From positions 372,001-436,000 of the forward strand of contig CAVYPR010000003.1 in assembly GCA_963770505.1 (NCBI GenBank): a stretch of 64,000 nt of DNA, read 5' to 3'. The notes beneath the pieces were generated by a model. That model had not been told where the DNA came from. It searched no databases and saw nothing but the letters and a program-made list of their open reading frames with translations. The position numbers were made by a program, and so were the translations under genes. This DNA is from CAVYPR01 sp963770505. GTDB lineage: Bacteria > Actinomycetota > Acidimicrobiia > Acidimicrobiales > RAAP-2. This document shows, one piece after another, positions 16,769 through 25,319 of the stretch; within the stretch, counting starts at the first letter, position 1; each line of letters opens with the position of its first letter.

Positions 16769-17191
16769 TCATCGGTCGAGAATCTGGCCGTAGATGCGCT
16801 TGACGTGAAGTTCGACGGCCATTCTGTGATCGGCCACCATCGCATCGCCGAACCCGTCTCGTTCCGATGCCGCCCCCAGTCCGGCATGGATTTCAAACAG
16901 CTTCTCGACAGCATCGTCATGAGGCTCTCGGGCGACCGCCAGTGAGACCGGCCCCGCCACCACAGCGAAGTTGAAGAAGTCCGAGCCGGAGACATGGAGC
17001 GCCGCCCGAGGGTTCCGCAGGAGGTTGCCACCTTTGACACGAACGGTCGTGGTCGAGAATCGGACGAGCTGGATGGAGGGATCACACAGGTAGTAGATGT
17101 TCGACAGCTGTGGGGTGCCGTCCTCGCTGATCGTAGCGAGGATCCCATTTCGTGCATTGGCCACGATCTGCCACAAGCCTTCTGGCGTCAT
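16769..17191 (-). CDS. PPOX-class F420/FMN-binding protein
   Basis: A 140-aa split-barrel flavin/F420-binding protein of the pyridoxamine 5'-phosphate oxidase-like family. GILATISEDGTPQLSNIYYL is the first strand pair, VRFSTTTVRVKGGNLLRNPR the cofactor-contact region, and HVSGSDFFNFAVVAGPVSL follows. In actinobacteria most short members are F420H2-dependent reductases or F420-binding proteins. CATAGT lies 5 nt before the ATG, so leaderless expression is possible. It is convergent with the SDR gene, within the accessory stretch. Confidence 0.75.
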   Translation of the reverse strand: MTPEGLWQIVANARNGILATISEDGTPQLSNIYYLCDPSIQLVRFSTTTVRVKGGNLLRNPRAALHVSGSDFFNFAVVAGPVSLAVAREPHDDAVEKLFEIHAGLGAASERDGFGDAMVADHRMAVELHVKRIYGQILDR

Positions 17192-17261
17192 CGCGAACTA
17201 TGCCTACACAGCAAGATGGTCATGCGTGATTCCTCCTCGGGCCATTCGAACCGGTCCGAGG

Positions 17262-17528
17262 CTACGGCCTACGACGGAGTTCGGGTGTCCCTGACCGCTG
17301 CCGGGTGGGCATGCTGACGATCGCCCCCCACCCAGCGTCGTGGATGGAGCGATTGAGCCTCGACTTTGCGCCCGCCCCGTTGGACAGGCAGCCGTCGATG
17401 CGGACCGGCGCTCCCCAGCGCCAGGCACCCCGTCGCTCCTCGAGGGCCGCGTTGTACAACTCGCACTGGGACCGCAACAGCCGCTCCATAGGCGCCCGCT
17501 GTCGCCCGGTAGGCCGCAGGAGGTAGCG
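17262..17528 (-). pseudogene. TnpB (IS200/IS605-IS607 type) remnant, internally deleted
   Basis: The frame reads RYLLRPTGRQRAP then MERLLRSQCELYNAALEERR, the N-terminus of TnpB/OrfB, followed by GAWRWGAPVRIDG. It then jumps to KSRLNRSIHDAGWGAIVSM, which in intact TnpB lies about 200 residues later, ahead of the RuvC and zinc-ribbon regions. A TAG (17529-17531) interrupts the N-terminal end. An internal deletion and a lost RuvC domain make this a dead fragment. No TnpA or element ends were identified. From 17529 to 17668 I see no gene. Confidence 0.7.
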
Positions 17529-17668
17529 CTAGGTGCGGCACCTGGCCATCGGGGCACGGTACAGACGGGGTGAATCAGCCATCGCCCTAGCTCCGGCCCG
17601 CCGGCGCCGAACTGATGACCCACTACCGACAGCAGCGGAGTAGCCTTCGTCCGAGGAAGGTGGTCGCC

Positions 17669-17782
17669 ATGCCTGACAAGTCTCCCCAGAAAGATTCACC
17701 GAAGAAGCCCGGCAAGTCGCTCAAAGAGAAGCGCCAGGCAAAGAAGGACAAGGAGCAGACTCGAAAAGGGCTGGGCAGTTAG
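17669..17782 (+). CDS. Small lysine-rich basic protein, 37 aa
   Basis: A 38-codon frame encoding MPDKSPQKDSPKKPGKSLKE followed by KRQAKKDKEQTRKGLGS. The ATG at 17669 has a strong GAGGAAGG ribosome binding site 9 nt upstream. The composition is extremely Lys-rich and probably disordered. Similar short KSLKEKR-type proteins occur widely in actinobacteria, with unknown function and possibly nucleic-acid binding. It is short, but the ribosome binding site and the recognisable pattern support it. Confidence 0.6.
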   Translation: MPDKSPQKDSPKKPGKSLKEKRQAKKDKEQTRKGLGS

Positions 17783-18107
17783 CCATTGACGGTCAGTGAA
17801 TTTGTCTCCACCATGGCAGCACCCAGTTTTGCAGCAGGCGCCTTGGCATCAGTTCGTGAGTAGGAAGAGCTGACCAACGTAAACGGCTGGACGTCTGGCG
17901 CCCCAACCCTCCGATTGGCGACAGGGCTTGGTGATGTGTCCCACACCACCCGGCTATCCGCCCTCTGCGGCGTGACCTCGATTGCCGGGTGGAGGTCACG
18001 GTCCGACCGCCCGAAAGAGACGCGAGGAGGGCACCTCCCCGCGTCGGCGCTTTCGGGCCATCCGATGCCCGTGACGAGGCCGTGGGAATTCGACACAATG
18101 GGCGCCG
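17783..18107. other. Non-coding stretch, nothing supported
   Basis: This 325-bp interval separates the small basic protein from the thioesterase. Open frames on the minus strand (17779-18096 and 17793-18308) show no family motif, and the longer one overlaps the thioesterase. No repeat or RNA fold stood out. CACAAT near 18094 could be the -10 of a weak leaderless promoter for the thioesterase. Confidence 0.4.
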
Positions 18108-18584
18108 GTGCCGACGACCTCGATCCAGGATCAGCTGGTGGACAATTTCTGCTGGGGATGTGGAGCAGACAACCCCGCAGGACTCCATCTCAAGAGCTTC
18201 TGGGATGGACAGGTGGCCGTCGCGGAGTGGACCCCGAACGAGGACTACGCCGCCGGTCCCAAGCACTTCCTCAACGGTGGGGTCATCGCCACGCTGCTCG
18301 ACTGCCATGGCGTCTGTACGGCCATCGCTAACGCGTATCAGCGGGAAGAGCGAGGAATCGGGACGGACCCCGAGATCTGGTACGCCACCGCTTCTCTGTC
18401 GGTCGAGTATCTACGTCCCGTCGCGATCAACTCAACTGTCGAACTGATCGCCCACGTCACCGGGCATGAGGACCGCCTCACCATGGTGGATTGCGTGCTC
18501 AGCTCCGACCAAAAGAAACATGCTCGGGCATCAGTGCGAGCCATCCGAGTACCTGATCAGTGGCGTCACAGCAACAAGCGGTGA
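18108..18584 (+). CDS. PaaI-type hotdog thioesterase
   Basis: A 158-aa hotdog-fold acyl-CoA thioesterase of the PaaI/DUF4442-like group. The N-terminus NFCWGCGADNPAGLHLK is typical of actinobacterial members. FLNGGVIATLLDCHGVCTAI is the hotdog helix region carrying the catalytic Asp, and SLSVEYLRPVAINSTVEL is the central strand pair. It should hydrolyse an acyl-CoA, substrate unknown. The GTG at 18108 has no clear ribosome binding site. It marks the right side of the accessory stretch. Confidence 0.75.
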   Translation: MPTTSIQDQLVDNFCWGCGADNPAGLHLKSFWDGQVAVAEWTPNEDYAAGPKHFLNGGVIATLLDCHGVCTAIANAYQREERGIGTDPEIWYATASLSVEYLRPVAINSTVELIAHVTGHEDRLTMVDCVLSSDQKKHARASVRAIRVPDQWRHSNKR

Positions 18585-18711
18585 TCGGAACTGACATGCT
18601 TCGGAGGACTCACGCCGATGGGACATGGCGACGGGTCCCTCAGAGGCTTTCTCGCCCAGTGGCGTCGGGCAGTCGAACGTGTCGGTGTGGTTGGAGATTG
18701 AGGTGGTCCCC

Positions 18712-19665
18712 ATGACGCACCTCTTTCCCCCGGCAACGCCCTTTCGGGACGGCATGCTCGACGTGGGCGACGGGCAGAGCTTGTACTGGGAGGAGTGCGG
18801 CGCTCCGCTGGGGACGCCGATCGTCGTGCTCCACGGTGGACCCGGTTCCGGGTGCACTTCCAACCTTCGTCGGTGCTTCGATCCCGTCCGCTATCGGATC
18901 GTGCTCTTCGATCAGAGGGGGGCGGGTCGAAGCAGGCCGCGCGTCGACGCCGTGGGCGATCTCTCGCACAACACCACGTGGCACTTGGTGGCCGATCTCT
19001 CCCGTCTTCGAGACCATCTGGGGGTCGACCGCTGGCTGGTCTACGGGGTCTCCTGGGGATCGACGCTCGGGCTCGCCTACGCCCAGCTCCATCCGGACCA
19101 CGTGCTCGGGATGGTCCTCTCGTCGGTGACCATGACCCGTGCCTCGGACATCCACTGGCTCTACCACGAGACGGGTCGGTTCTACCCTGAGGCCTGGCGG
19201 CGGTTCCGGGACGGGGTCCCCGAGGCCGAGCGTGACGGTGACCTCGTCGACGCCTACTACCGCCTCCTGAACGTGCAGGCCGATGGCGGCGTCCGGGAGC
19301 GGGCGGCCAGTGACTGGTGCGCCTGGGAGGACGCCGCCTCGCCGTTGCCCGACGGGCGCCCGAACCCCCGCTACGACGACCCGGCATTCCGAATGACCTT
19401 CGCCCGCCTCGTCACGCACTACTTCCACCACCGTGCCTGGCTCACGGAGCACCAGCTCTTCGACGGTGCGTCGGCTCTCGCCGGGGTGCCGGGCGTCCTG
19501 GTCCATGGCCGCCACGACCTCGGTGGGCCACCGGACACGGCCCGGGAGCTGGCCGGTGCGTGGCCGGGGTCTGAGTTGGTGCTCGTCGACACCGGGCACA
19601 CGGGGGGAGAGCCCATGTCCGAGGCGATCGTTACCGCCACCAATCGCCTCGCCGGGCGGCGATAG
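18712..19665 (+). CDS. pip: Proline iminopeptidase (alpha/beta hydrolase, S33)
   Basis: A 317-aa prolyl aminopeptidase releasing N-terminal proline from peptides. HGGPGSG forms the oxyanion region, DQRGAGRS is a family signature, and the nucleophile Ser lies in GVSWGSTLGLAYAQ. The Asp is in HGRHDLGGP and the His in DTGHTGGEP. The ATG at 18712 follows GAGGTGG, and the upstream in-frame extension looks non-coding. The length matches the family (about 310-320 aa). The enzyme is cytoplasmic. Confidence 0.88.
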   Translation: MTHLFPPATPFRDGMLDVGDGQSLYWEECGAPLGTPIVVLHGGPGSGCTSNLRRCFDPVRYRIVLFDQRGAGRSRPRVDAVGDLSHNTTWHLVADLSRLRDHLGVDRWLVYGVSWGSTLGLAYAQLHPDHVLGMVLSSVTMTRASDIHWLYHETGRFYPEAWRRFRDGVPEAERDGDLVDAYYRLLNVQADGGVRERAASDWCAWEDAASPLPDGRPNPRYDDPAFRMTFARLVTHYFHHRAWLTEHQLFDGASALAGVPGVLVHGRHDLGGPPDTARELAGAWPGSELVLVDTGHTGGEPMSEAIVTATNRLAGRR

Positions 19666-19720
19666 GGAGGCCAACCGGGACCCGCTTCCCTACACTGCAG
19701 CTCGCAGGAAGGTGATCCGG

Positions 19721-20461
19721 GTGGAACGAGCGCTCCGACTGCACGTGAGGGAGGCATGGCGCACGGTTGTGCCGACGCGGGACGACCCGGACGGCCCTCT
19801 GGCCCCGTTGCTTGTCGTCCTCACCGTGGTGACGGGCCTGGTTGATGCCTTCAGCTACCTGGATCTCGGCCACGTGTTCGTGGCCAACATGACGGGGAAC
19901 GTCGTCTTCTTGGCCTTTGCCCTGGTCGGGGTCAAGGGTTTTTCCATCACGGCTTCCCTCGTGGCCCTCGGCGCCTTCGGCGTCGGATCGCTGCTCGGTG
20001 GGAGGCTCGTGGTCGTCGCCCGGGGCCGGGGACGGATGCTGGCGGTCGCCGCGTCCGTCCAGTCGGTTCTCATGTTGGCGGCTGTCGGCCTGAGCGCGGC
20101 TGGCGGCTCGAACGTCATGGGCGGCCGCCGCTATGCGCTCATCGCCATGCTGGCGGTCGCCATGGGCGTGCAGAATTCGACGGCGCGGAAGTTGGCGGTG
20201 CCTGACCTGACCACGACGGTGCTGACGCTGACCACCACCGCCATGTTCGCCGACTCGCGGGCCGTGGGTGGACCCGGATCGAAGGTGGGACGCCGCATGG
20301 TGAGCATCCTGGCCATGTTCTGCGGTGCCCTCGTCGGCGCCGCTCTCGTGCTCCACGGCCAGACCACCGTGGTGCTCGTCCTCGGCCTCACCCTGCTGGC
20401 CCTGGTGGCGGTGGTGACGGGCACGCTCGCCCGTGGCCAGCCGGGTTGGGCCCGGGCCTGA
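19721..20461 (+). CDS. YoaK/DUF1275-family membrane protein
   Basis: A 246-aa integral membrane protein with about six hydrophobic segments. TGLVDAFSYLDLGHVFVANM followed by TGNVVFLAFAL is the family signature, and GVQNSTARKLAVPDLTTTVLT is the second conserved block. The function of the family is unknown and transport has been suggested. The GTG at 19721 has AGGAAGG 8 nt upstream. It follows the proline iminopeptidase gene by 55 bp and may share its transcript. It is convergent with the CAP-repeat gene. Confidence 0.8.
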   Translation: MERALRLHVREAWRTVVPTRDDPDGPLAPLLVVLTVVTGLVDAFSYLDLGHVFVANMTGNVVFLAFALVGVKGFSITASLVALGAFGVGSLLGGRLVVVARGRGRMLAVAASVQSVLMLAAVGLSAAGGSNVMGGRRYALIAMLAVAMGVQNSTARKLAVPDLTTTVLTLTTTAMFADSRAVGGPGSKVGRRMVSILAMFCGALVGAALVLHGQTTVVLVLGLTLLALVAVVTGTLARGQPGWARA

Positions 20462-20485
20462 CCCGGGATCAGGGACCGTCGACGA

Positions 20486-22030
20486 TCACACGGACGTCGG
20501 CACCGCCCCGACGATGTCCGAGAGGTGGACTGTGAGGCTCGGCAGCGAGCCGACGTAGGGCGCGTCGCCGTAGGTGAAGACGCCGCCGTCGGCCCCGATC
20601 AGCCAGTACCCGGCTGTGTCGGAGGTGCGGACGATGCCGATGATCGGCTTGGCCGGGGAGACACCCGTCGAGGGAAGTGTGCCGAGGTTCTGGGCGTCGC
20701 CGAAGGCGTGCACTGAGCCGCTCTGGGTCACGATCCAGTAGCCGCCGGCGTCGGGGGTCCCGGCGATGGCCGAGACCGGCGAGGAGGTCCCGGTGGCCGA
20801 GCCGAGTTGCTGTGCCGCGCCGAAGGCGTAGACGGTTCCTGTCGCCGACACCAGCCAGTAGCCGTTCCCCGACGGGGTCGAGGCGATGCCGACGATGTTG
20901 TCGACCTCGATGCCCTCACCGGGGAGCGAGCCGAGGAACGGGGCGTCCCCGAAGCTGAACACCCCGCCGTCCGACCCGACGAGGAAGTACCCGCGGTCTG
21001 TGCCGGTGGGGACGATCCCGGTGATCGGCCTCCCGGGGGCCACGCCGAGACCCGGGAGGGAGCCGAGGAACGGTGCGTCGCCGAAGCTGAAGACCCCTCC
21101 GTCGGATCCGACCAGGAAGTAACCCTGGTCATCGGTGGTCGAGACCATGCCCACGATGTTGTCGACGTGGACGTTGTCCGCCGGCAGCGAGCCGAAGAAC
21201 CCGCCACAGGTCCCCGGCGGGGAGAAGACGAAGACCCCGCCGTCCCTGCCGACGAGGTCGTAGCCCGAAGGTGCGGAGGAGCCCGCCGCCGCCGCACATG
21301 TTGTGGCGTTTGTCACCGTGATGGGGTCGGCCAGGAACGGCACCACGTCGGCGTTCCAGCTGAATGTGAGCGCCACCGGTCCCACGGGCCTGACGAACAG
21401 CTCGGTCATCGATTCGGCCCCGGGTGTGTTGCCGGCCCCCATGACGCAGGTCGTGCATGTGCCCATGCCCAGGATGTTGTCCCGGTGCACCCAGCACAGG
21501 GGAGCGTTCGGGCTCGTGCAGTCCTCGTTGATGCCGTAACCGTCGTAGTACATCCACAGGTAGTCGGAGCTCAGCGCGCTGCCCACACCCTCCTCCCAGT
21601 TCGCCGTTTGGGCGATGGCGGGCACGGAGTTGTCCCTGGGGTCCGTCGCCTTGGCCGCCGCCGCCTGCGCTGTCGCCTGGAGCGACGGCGAGGTGCCGAT
21701 GAACGGGGGCAGCCCACGGGCCACCCGCTCCATGTCGACGGTCACGAACAGCTGCTGGGGCACCGTCAGGACCCGCCAGTTGGAGGGGAGTTCGATCGGG
21801 CCGACACCCTCGTCGGCCCGGGCGGCGTTGATGGCCTCGAGGTACCCGTGCAGCGTCTGGGCACGAAACAGTGTCGGGCTCGGTGTGATGTTGGCCGGGG
21901 GATTGGCCGCCGGACTGGCGCCCCGCGCCGCCACCGGCGTCGCCACGAGGCAGACCCCGGCCGTGACGGTTGCGACCGCCAGAGCCGACAGCCCGGTCCG
22001 GAAGCGGACCCGGTTGGATCGCTTGCGCAT
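20486..22030 (-). CDS. Secreted CAP-like protein with six glycine-rich repeats (paralogue A)
   Basis: A 514-aa exported protein. The signal peptide is MRKRSNRVRFRTGLSALAVA followed by TVTAGVCLVATPVAARG. Residues about 55-255 resemble a CAP/SCP domain: LFVTVDMERVARGLPP, then DYLWMYYDGYG and CWVHRDNIL, where HRDNIL is like the CAP HRxN motif. Six repeats of about 45 residues follow, each GYxLVGSDGGVFSFGDAPFL-like then GSLPG and a PIxGI strand. This suggests a six-bladed propeller or a wall-binding array. A close paralogue lies at 39633-41237. The leader carries a GEMM-I riboswitch candidate, a hairpin, then AGAGGGA 8 nt before the ATG. Confidence 0.75.
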   Translation of the reverse strand: MRKRSNRVRFRTGLSALAVATVTAGVCLVATPVAARGASPAANPPANITPSPTLFRAQTLHGYLEAINAARADEGVGPIELPSNWRVLTVPQQLFVTVDMERVARGLPPFIGTSPSLQATAQAAAAKATDPRDNSVPAIAQTANWEEGVGSALSSDYLWMYYDGYGINEDCTSPNAPLCWVHRDNILGMGTCTTCVMGAGNTPGAESMTELFVRPVGPVALTFSWNADVVPFLADPITVTNATTCAAAAGSSAPSGYDLVGRDGGVFVFSPPGTCGGFFGSLPADNVHVDNIVGMVSTTDDQGYFLVGSDGGVFSFGDAPFLGSLPGLGVAPGRPITGIVPTGTDRGYFLVGSDGGVFSFGDAPFLGSLPGEGIEVDNIVGIASTPSGNGYWLVSATGTVYAFGAAQQLGSATGTSSPVSAIAGTPDAGGYWIVTQSGSVHAFGDAQNLGTLPSTGVSPAKPIIGIVRTSDTAGYWLIGADGGVFTYGDAPYVGSLPSLTVHLSDIVGAVPTSV

Positions 22031-22096
22031 TCACTCGTCCCTCTGCTCGCTCCGAGCAGTCGGGAAACGCCGGTTGCACTCTGCACCTGGGTGTCG

Positions 22097-22178
22097 ACCG
22101 ATTCGGCGTTCCGGCTGACTCTGAGAGTCCCGTGACTTTGCGTCCCCACCTCGCGGTGGGTTTGCCTTTTTCGTCGGT
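22097..22178 (-). ncRNA. Candidate c-di-GMP-I (GEMM-I) riboswitch, copy A
   Basis: Read on the minus strand, P1 pairs ACCGA (22178-22174) with TCGGT (22101-22097). Inside are GGCAAA, a stem CCCACC/GGTGGG capped by the GNRA loop GCGA, then GACGCAAAGTCACGGGA and a second stem GACTC/GAGTC. The strings GGCAAACC and GGGACGCAAAGYCNCGGG with a GNRA loop are the conserved core of the c-di-GMP-I riboswitch. It lies in the leader of the CAP-repeat gene. A hairpin CTGCTCG/CGAGCAG sits just before the Shine-Dalgarno sequence with no T-run, suggesting translational control. Sensing of c-di-GMP versus cGAMP was not determined. Confidence 0.85.
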
Positions 22179-22208
22179 GCAGACATCTGGTGCACCGATC
22201 CGAGGACA

Positions 22209-22238
22209 AAACTACCAGCGCACCGGCAATGAAGGCAA
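22209..22238 (-). promoter_or_regulatory. Promoter of CAP-repeat paralogue A
   Basis: On the minus strand, TTGCCT (22238-22233), an 18-nt spacer ending GCTGG, and TAGTTT (22214-22209). The -10 ends 30 nt before riboswitch P1. The spacer length and distance match the promoter of paralogue B almost exactly. Confidence 0.55.
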
Positions 22239-22309
22239 TGGGCCGATCGATGGCCGGACGATTGGCGAGGTGGTGTGCGAACAGGCATGGAGCAGGCGAA
22301 ACGGCAAGT

Positions 22310-23566
22310 TCAGCGTGCGGACAGGGCGGCCACGTTCTGCGCGGTGGAGGAGACCTGCCGTGCCGTGATGCCGAGGGCGACCGGCGTGAGGCGCAGGGGC
22401 TCCCCGCCTCCGGTGCCCAGCTGTCCGTCGTCGTTCCGGCCCCAGGCCCAGAGCCTCCCGGTCGTGTCCACGGCATAGGAGGCATAGCCTCCGGTGGCGA
22501 CCGCGGCCGGGCGGGCACCGTCAGGGAGCGTGACGCTCGTCGGCCGGCGCGAGCTCCGGGTGCTCCCGTTGCCAAGCTGGCCCCACTTGCCGTTCCCCCA
22601 CGACCACAGCGAGCCGTTGGAGAGGAGGGCCAGCGTCTGCCCGTTGTCGGGACCGCTGCCCCCCTGGAACACCTGTCGGACGGGTGCCGGCAGCACCACA
22701 CGGACCGGGAAGGGACTGTCGAGCGTGGTGCCGTCGCCGAGCTGCCCGGACGCGTTGTACCCCCAGTTGTAGTACGTACCGTCCTCCATGAGGGCGCCCG
22801 AGCCCCCCCATGAGGAGGTGAGCGCCTTGACCGCACCCTTGGGGAGGCCGACCACCGCCGTCGGGGTGGAGCTGCTTGTCGCCTTCCCGTTGCCGAGCTC
22901 GCCGTGGGCACCGTCTCCGCATGCGTAGACGGCTCCGTTCGAGTCGAAGAGCGAGTGCGTGCGGGCACCGGTGGCCAGACTCACGTCGGGGAGGTTGATC
23001 TGGGCCGGGCGGAGGATGACCGTCGGACCGGGCAGGCACAGGTCGTGTTCGGCGTTGAATCCCCAACCCCACACCTGCCCCCTTGAGTCGATGGCCAGGC
23101 CGGCGTCGAACGGCATCGGGTTGGCGAGCGAGGTGATCTGCACCCCCGCGGGGAAGTCGACCTTCATCGCCGTGTCCACGTACTCGGGCGACGAACCGTT
23201 GCCCAGCTCGCCGAGGCTGGCGACGCCCCAGGCCCAGACGGCCCCTGTGGCGGTGCGCGCGTAGGTGGTGGAGTTCGACGTGGCGATCTGGACGACGCTG
23301 CCCGTGATGCCGGGGATCGGCGTGGGCTTGTCATGCTGGGTCTGGACGACCTTCCCCTTGGTGCCGGCGACACCGAACGTGTAGACGACGTTGGGCTTGG
23401 ACGCCGGGGTCGAGGTCCCGGGCGCACCGGAGCCGGAGGAGCCGGAGGAGCCGCCGCAGGCGGCCAGTCCGATCGCCGCGGCGAGGCCGGCCGCCGCGAC
23501 CCGGATTGCACGAGCGCGGGGAGCGCTCCGACCGGAGCCTGGGCCCATCGTGCCAAGTCTGCGCAC
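22310..23566 (-). CDS. RCC1-repeat lipoprotein
   Basis: A 418-aa exported protein. The signal AIRVAAAGLAAAIG with lipobox LAAC is followed by a Gly/Ser stretch. RCC1/BLIP-II-type beta-propeller repeats run to the end: VWAWGVASLGELGNGSSPEY, YNWGYNASGQLGDGTTLDSP, LWSWGNGKWGQLGNGSTRSS and LWAWGRNDDGQLGTGG. Such propellers usually bind proteins or glycans, and the ligand here is unknown. The GTG at 23566 follows AGGGA closely, and an ATG at 23548 is an alternative. It lies 7 bp downstream of the acyl-CoA synthetase stop and upstream of the CAP-repeat gene, which has its own promoter. Confidence 0.8.
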   Translation of the reverse strand: MRRLGTMGPGSGRSAPRARAIRVAAAGLAAAIGLAACGGSSGSSGSGAPGTSTPASKPNVVYTFGVAGTKGKVVQTQHDKPTPIPGITGSVVQIATSNSTTYARTATGAVWAWGVASLGELGNGSSPEYVDTAMKVDFPAGVQITSLANPMPFDAGLAIDSRGQVWGWGFNAEHDLCLPGPTVILRPAQINLPDVSLATGARTHSLFDSNGAVYACGDGAHGELGNGKATSSSTPTAVVGLPKGAVKALTSSWGGSGALMEDGTYYNWGYNASGQLGDGTTLDSPFPVRVVLPAPVRQVFQGGSGPDNGQTLALLSNGSLWSWGNGKWGQLGNGSTRSSRRPTSVTLPDGARPAAVATGGYASYAVDTTGRLWAWGRNDDGQLGTGGGEPLRLTPVALGITARQVSSTAQNVAALSAR

Positions 23567-23573
23567 GGGGTCC

Positions 23574-25214
23574 CTAGGAGATCTCGGGAGCGTGGTCGGC
23601 TGGGCGGCCCCCGTCGGAGGCCAGGGCCTCCTGCGCCGCGGCGCGGGCCCAGGGGTAGTCGGGTTTTCCGCTCGGTGAGCGGACGATCTCGGCGGTGACC
23701 ACGATGTTCTTCGGCACCTTGTAGCCGCTCAGCTGCTCGCGGCCGTGTCGGCGGATCGCCTCGGGGTCGAGATGGCGTCCCGGTCTCGCCTGGACAAGAG
23801 CCACGACCCGCTCTCCGAACCGCTCGTCGGGCAGGCCGACCACCACGGCGTCGGCCACGTCGGGGTGACCCTTCAGGACGCCCTCCACCTCCTCGGGGAA
23901 GACCTTCTCCCCTCCGGTGTTGATCGACTGCGAGTCACGGCCGAGCACGGTGATGGTGCCGTCCGCCTCGACGGTGGCCAGGTCCCCGGGGAGCGACCAT
24001 CGTCGACCACGGTGCTCGACGAAGGTGGCTGCCGACTTGACCGGGTCGCCGAGGTAGCCCACCGGCACGTGGCCGCCGCGGGCGAGCCGGCCGGTGGCGC
24101 CGGCACCGGGCGTCAGCGGCTCGAGGTCGTCGTCCAGCACGTCGGTCCACTGGTCCACCCGCAGCCGGGGCGGGCCAAAGGGGTCCTCAGCCCGGGTCTC
24201 GCTGCCGATCTGCCCGGTCTCAGAGGACCCGAACAGGTCGGCCACGATCCGACCGGGGAGGAGGTCGGCGAGCTGTGCCTTGGTCGACGGCGAGAGCACC
24301 GCCCCTCCCGATCCGACGGCCACGAGGGAGGAGAGGTCGTTGCGCCCCGGCGCCTCGGCCAGCGCGTCGAGCAGCGGGCGGGCCATGGCGTCGCCCACGA
24401 CCACGAGGGCGTTCACCTTCTCGGCGTCCACGAGCCTCCAGATCTCGGCCGGGTCGAAGACACCTCCGGTGACCGTCACGATCTTGCCGCCGCCGAAGAA
24501 GATGGAGAACGCCAGCCAGTGGCCGGCGGCATGCATGAACGGCGGGATGGCCAGGGCCGTGAGGCCCGGGTGGAGGACCCGGTCGCGTAGCTCGTCGGGG
24601 GCCGAGATGTGGTTGCCGAGGGAGAGCGGGTCGCCCCCGCCCATGGCCGCGAAGAAGATGTCCTCCTGTCGCCAGATGACCCCCTTGGGCATCCCCGTGG
24701 TGCCGCCCGTGTAGACGCAGTAGAGGTCATCCGCGCTCCGGGCGGGGAAGTCCCGTTCCGCCGGCGAGGTCGCCAGCGCCGCCTCGTACGGCTCGGCCGG
24801 ACCGGGGGGGCCCGAGTCGTCGGCGACCTCGAGGACCACCTTTCGCTCAGGCATGGCCTCGAGCGCCCCGGCCACCCGCTCGGCGAAGCGCCGGTGGTGC
24901 ACGAGGCCGATCAGTCCCGCGTCGTCGTAGAGGTAGCGGAGCTCGCCGGGCAGGTAGCGGTAGTTGATGTTGATCGGCACGGCGCGGATCTTGAAGCAGG
25001 CGAGCATCGACTCGATGTACTCGGTGCCATTGACCAACTGCAGGCCGACCCGGTCGCCCGTCCCCACCCCGGCCGCCTTGAGATGGTGGGCGAGACGGTT
25101 GGCCCGCCCGTCGAGCTCCTCGTAGGTGAGGCGGCGCGAACCACTGACCATCGCAGTCTGGGAGTCGGCGCAGTCGACCACCGCCTCGAAGAGATCGGCC
25201 AGATTGAACTCCAC
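23574..25214 (-). CDS. Acyl-CoA synthetase (AMP-forming, FadD-like)
   Basis: A 546-aa ANL-superfamily enzyme activating a carboxylic acid to its CoA thioester through an adenylate. The P-loop is YTGGTTGMPKGV, and LFGSSETGQIGS matches motif A5. The hinge and ATP-contact region is SLPGDLATVEADG, and INTGGEKVFPEEVE leads into the C-terminal domain. The catalytic Lys is in SPSGKPDYPWAR. Start: GTG at 25214 (VEFNLADLF) with GAGGGG upstream, and ATG 25235 is an alternative. The FADLF-type N-terminus matches actinobacterial long-chain or steroid-acid FadDs. It is divergent from the hydrolase at 25320. Confidence 0.88.
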   Translation of the reverse strand: MEFNLADLFEAVVDCADSQTAMVSGSRRLTYEELDGRANRLAHHLKAAGVGTGDRVGLQLVNGTEYIESMLACFKIRAVPININYRYLPGELRYLYDDAGLIGLVHHRRFAERVAGALEAMPERKVVLEVADDSGPPGPAEPYEAALATSPAERDFPARSADDLYCVYTGGTTGMPKGVIWRQEDIFFAAMGGGDPLSLGNHISAPDELRDRVLHPGLTALAIPPFMHAAGHWLAFSIFFGGGKIVTVTGGVFDPAEIWRLVDAEKVNALVVVGDAMARPLLDALAEAPGRNDLSSLVAVGSGGAVLSPSTKAQLADLLPGRIVADLFGSSETGQIGSETRAEDPFGPPRLRVDQWTDVLDDDLEPLTPGAGATGRLARGGHVPVGYLGDPVKSAATFVEHRGRRWSLPGDLATVEADGTITVLGRDSQSINTGGEKVFPEEVEGVLKGHPDVADAVVVGLPDERFGERVVALVQARPGRHLDPEAIRRHGREQLSGYKVPKNIVVTAEIVRSPSGKPDYPWARAAAQEALASDGGRPADHAPEIS

Positions 25215-25319
25215 CGGACCCCTCGCTCCTGCCATCGGCGTTTCGGCGCCGCGTTTTGCGGCAGGGGTGAATGTAGTATCCCTGGCGGCGGTCGTGCGGC
25301 CGTCCGTGGGGGAGGGTGC

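Noticed and set aside
17779..18308. Minus-strand frames in and beside the thioesterase leader
   Set aside because: No family motif or ribosome binding site, and one overlaps the thioesterase.
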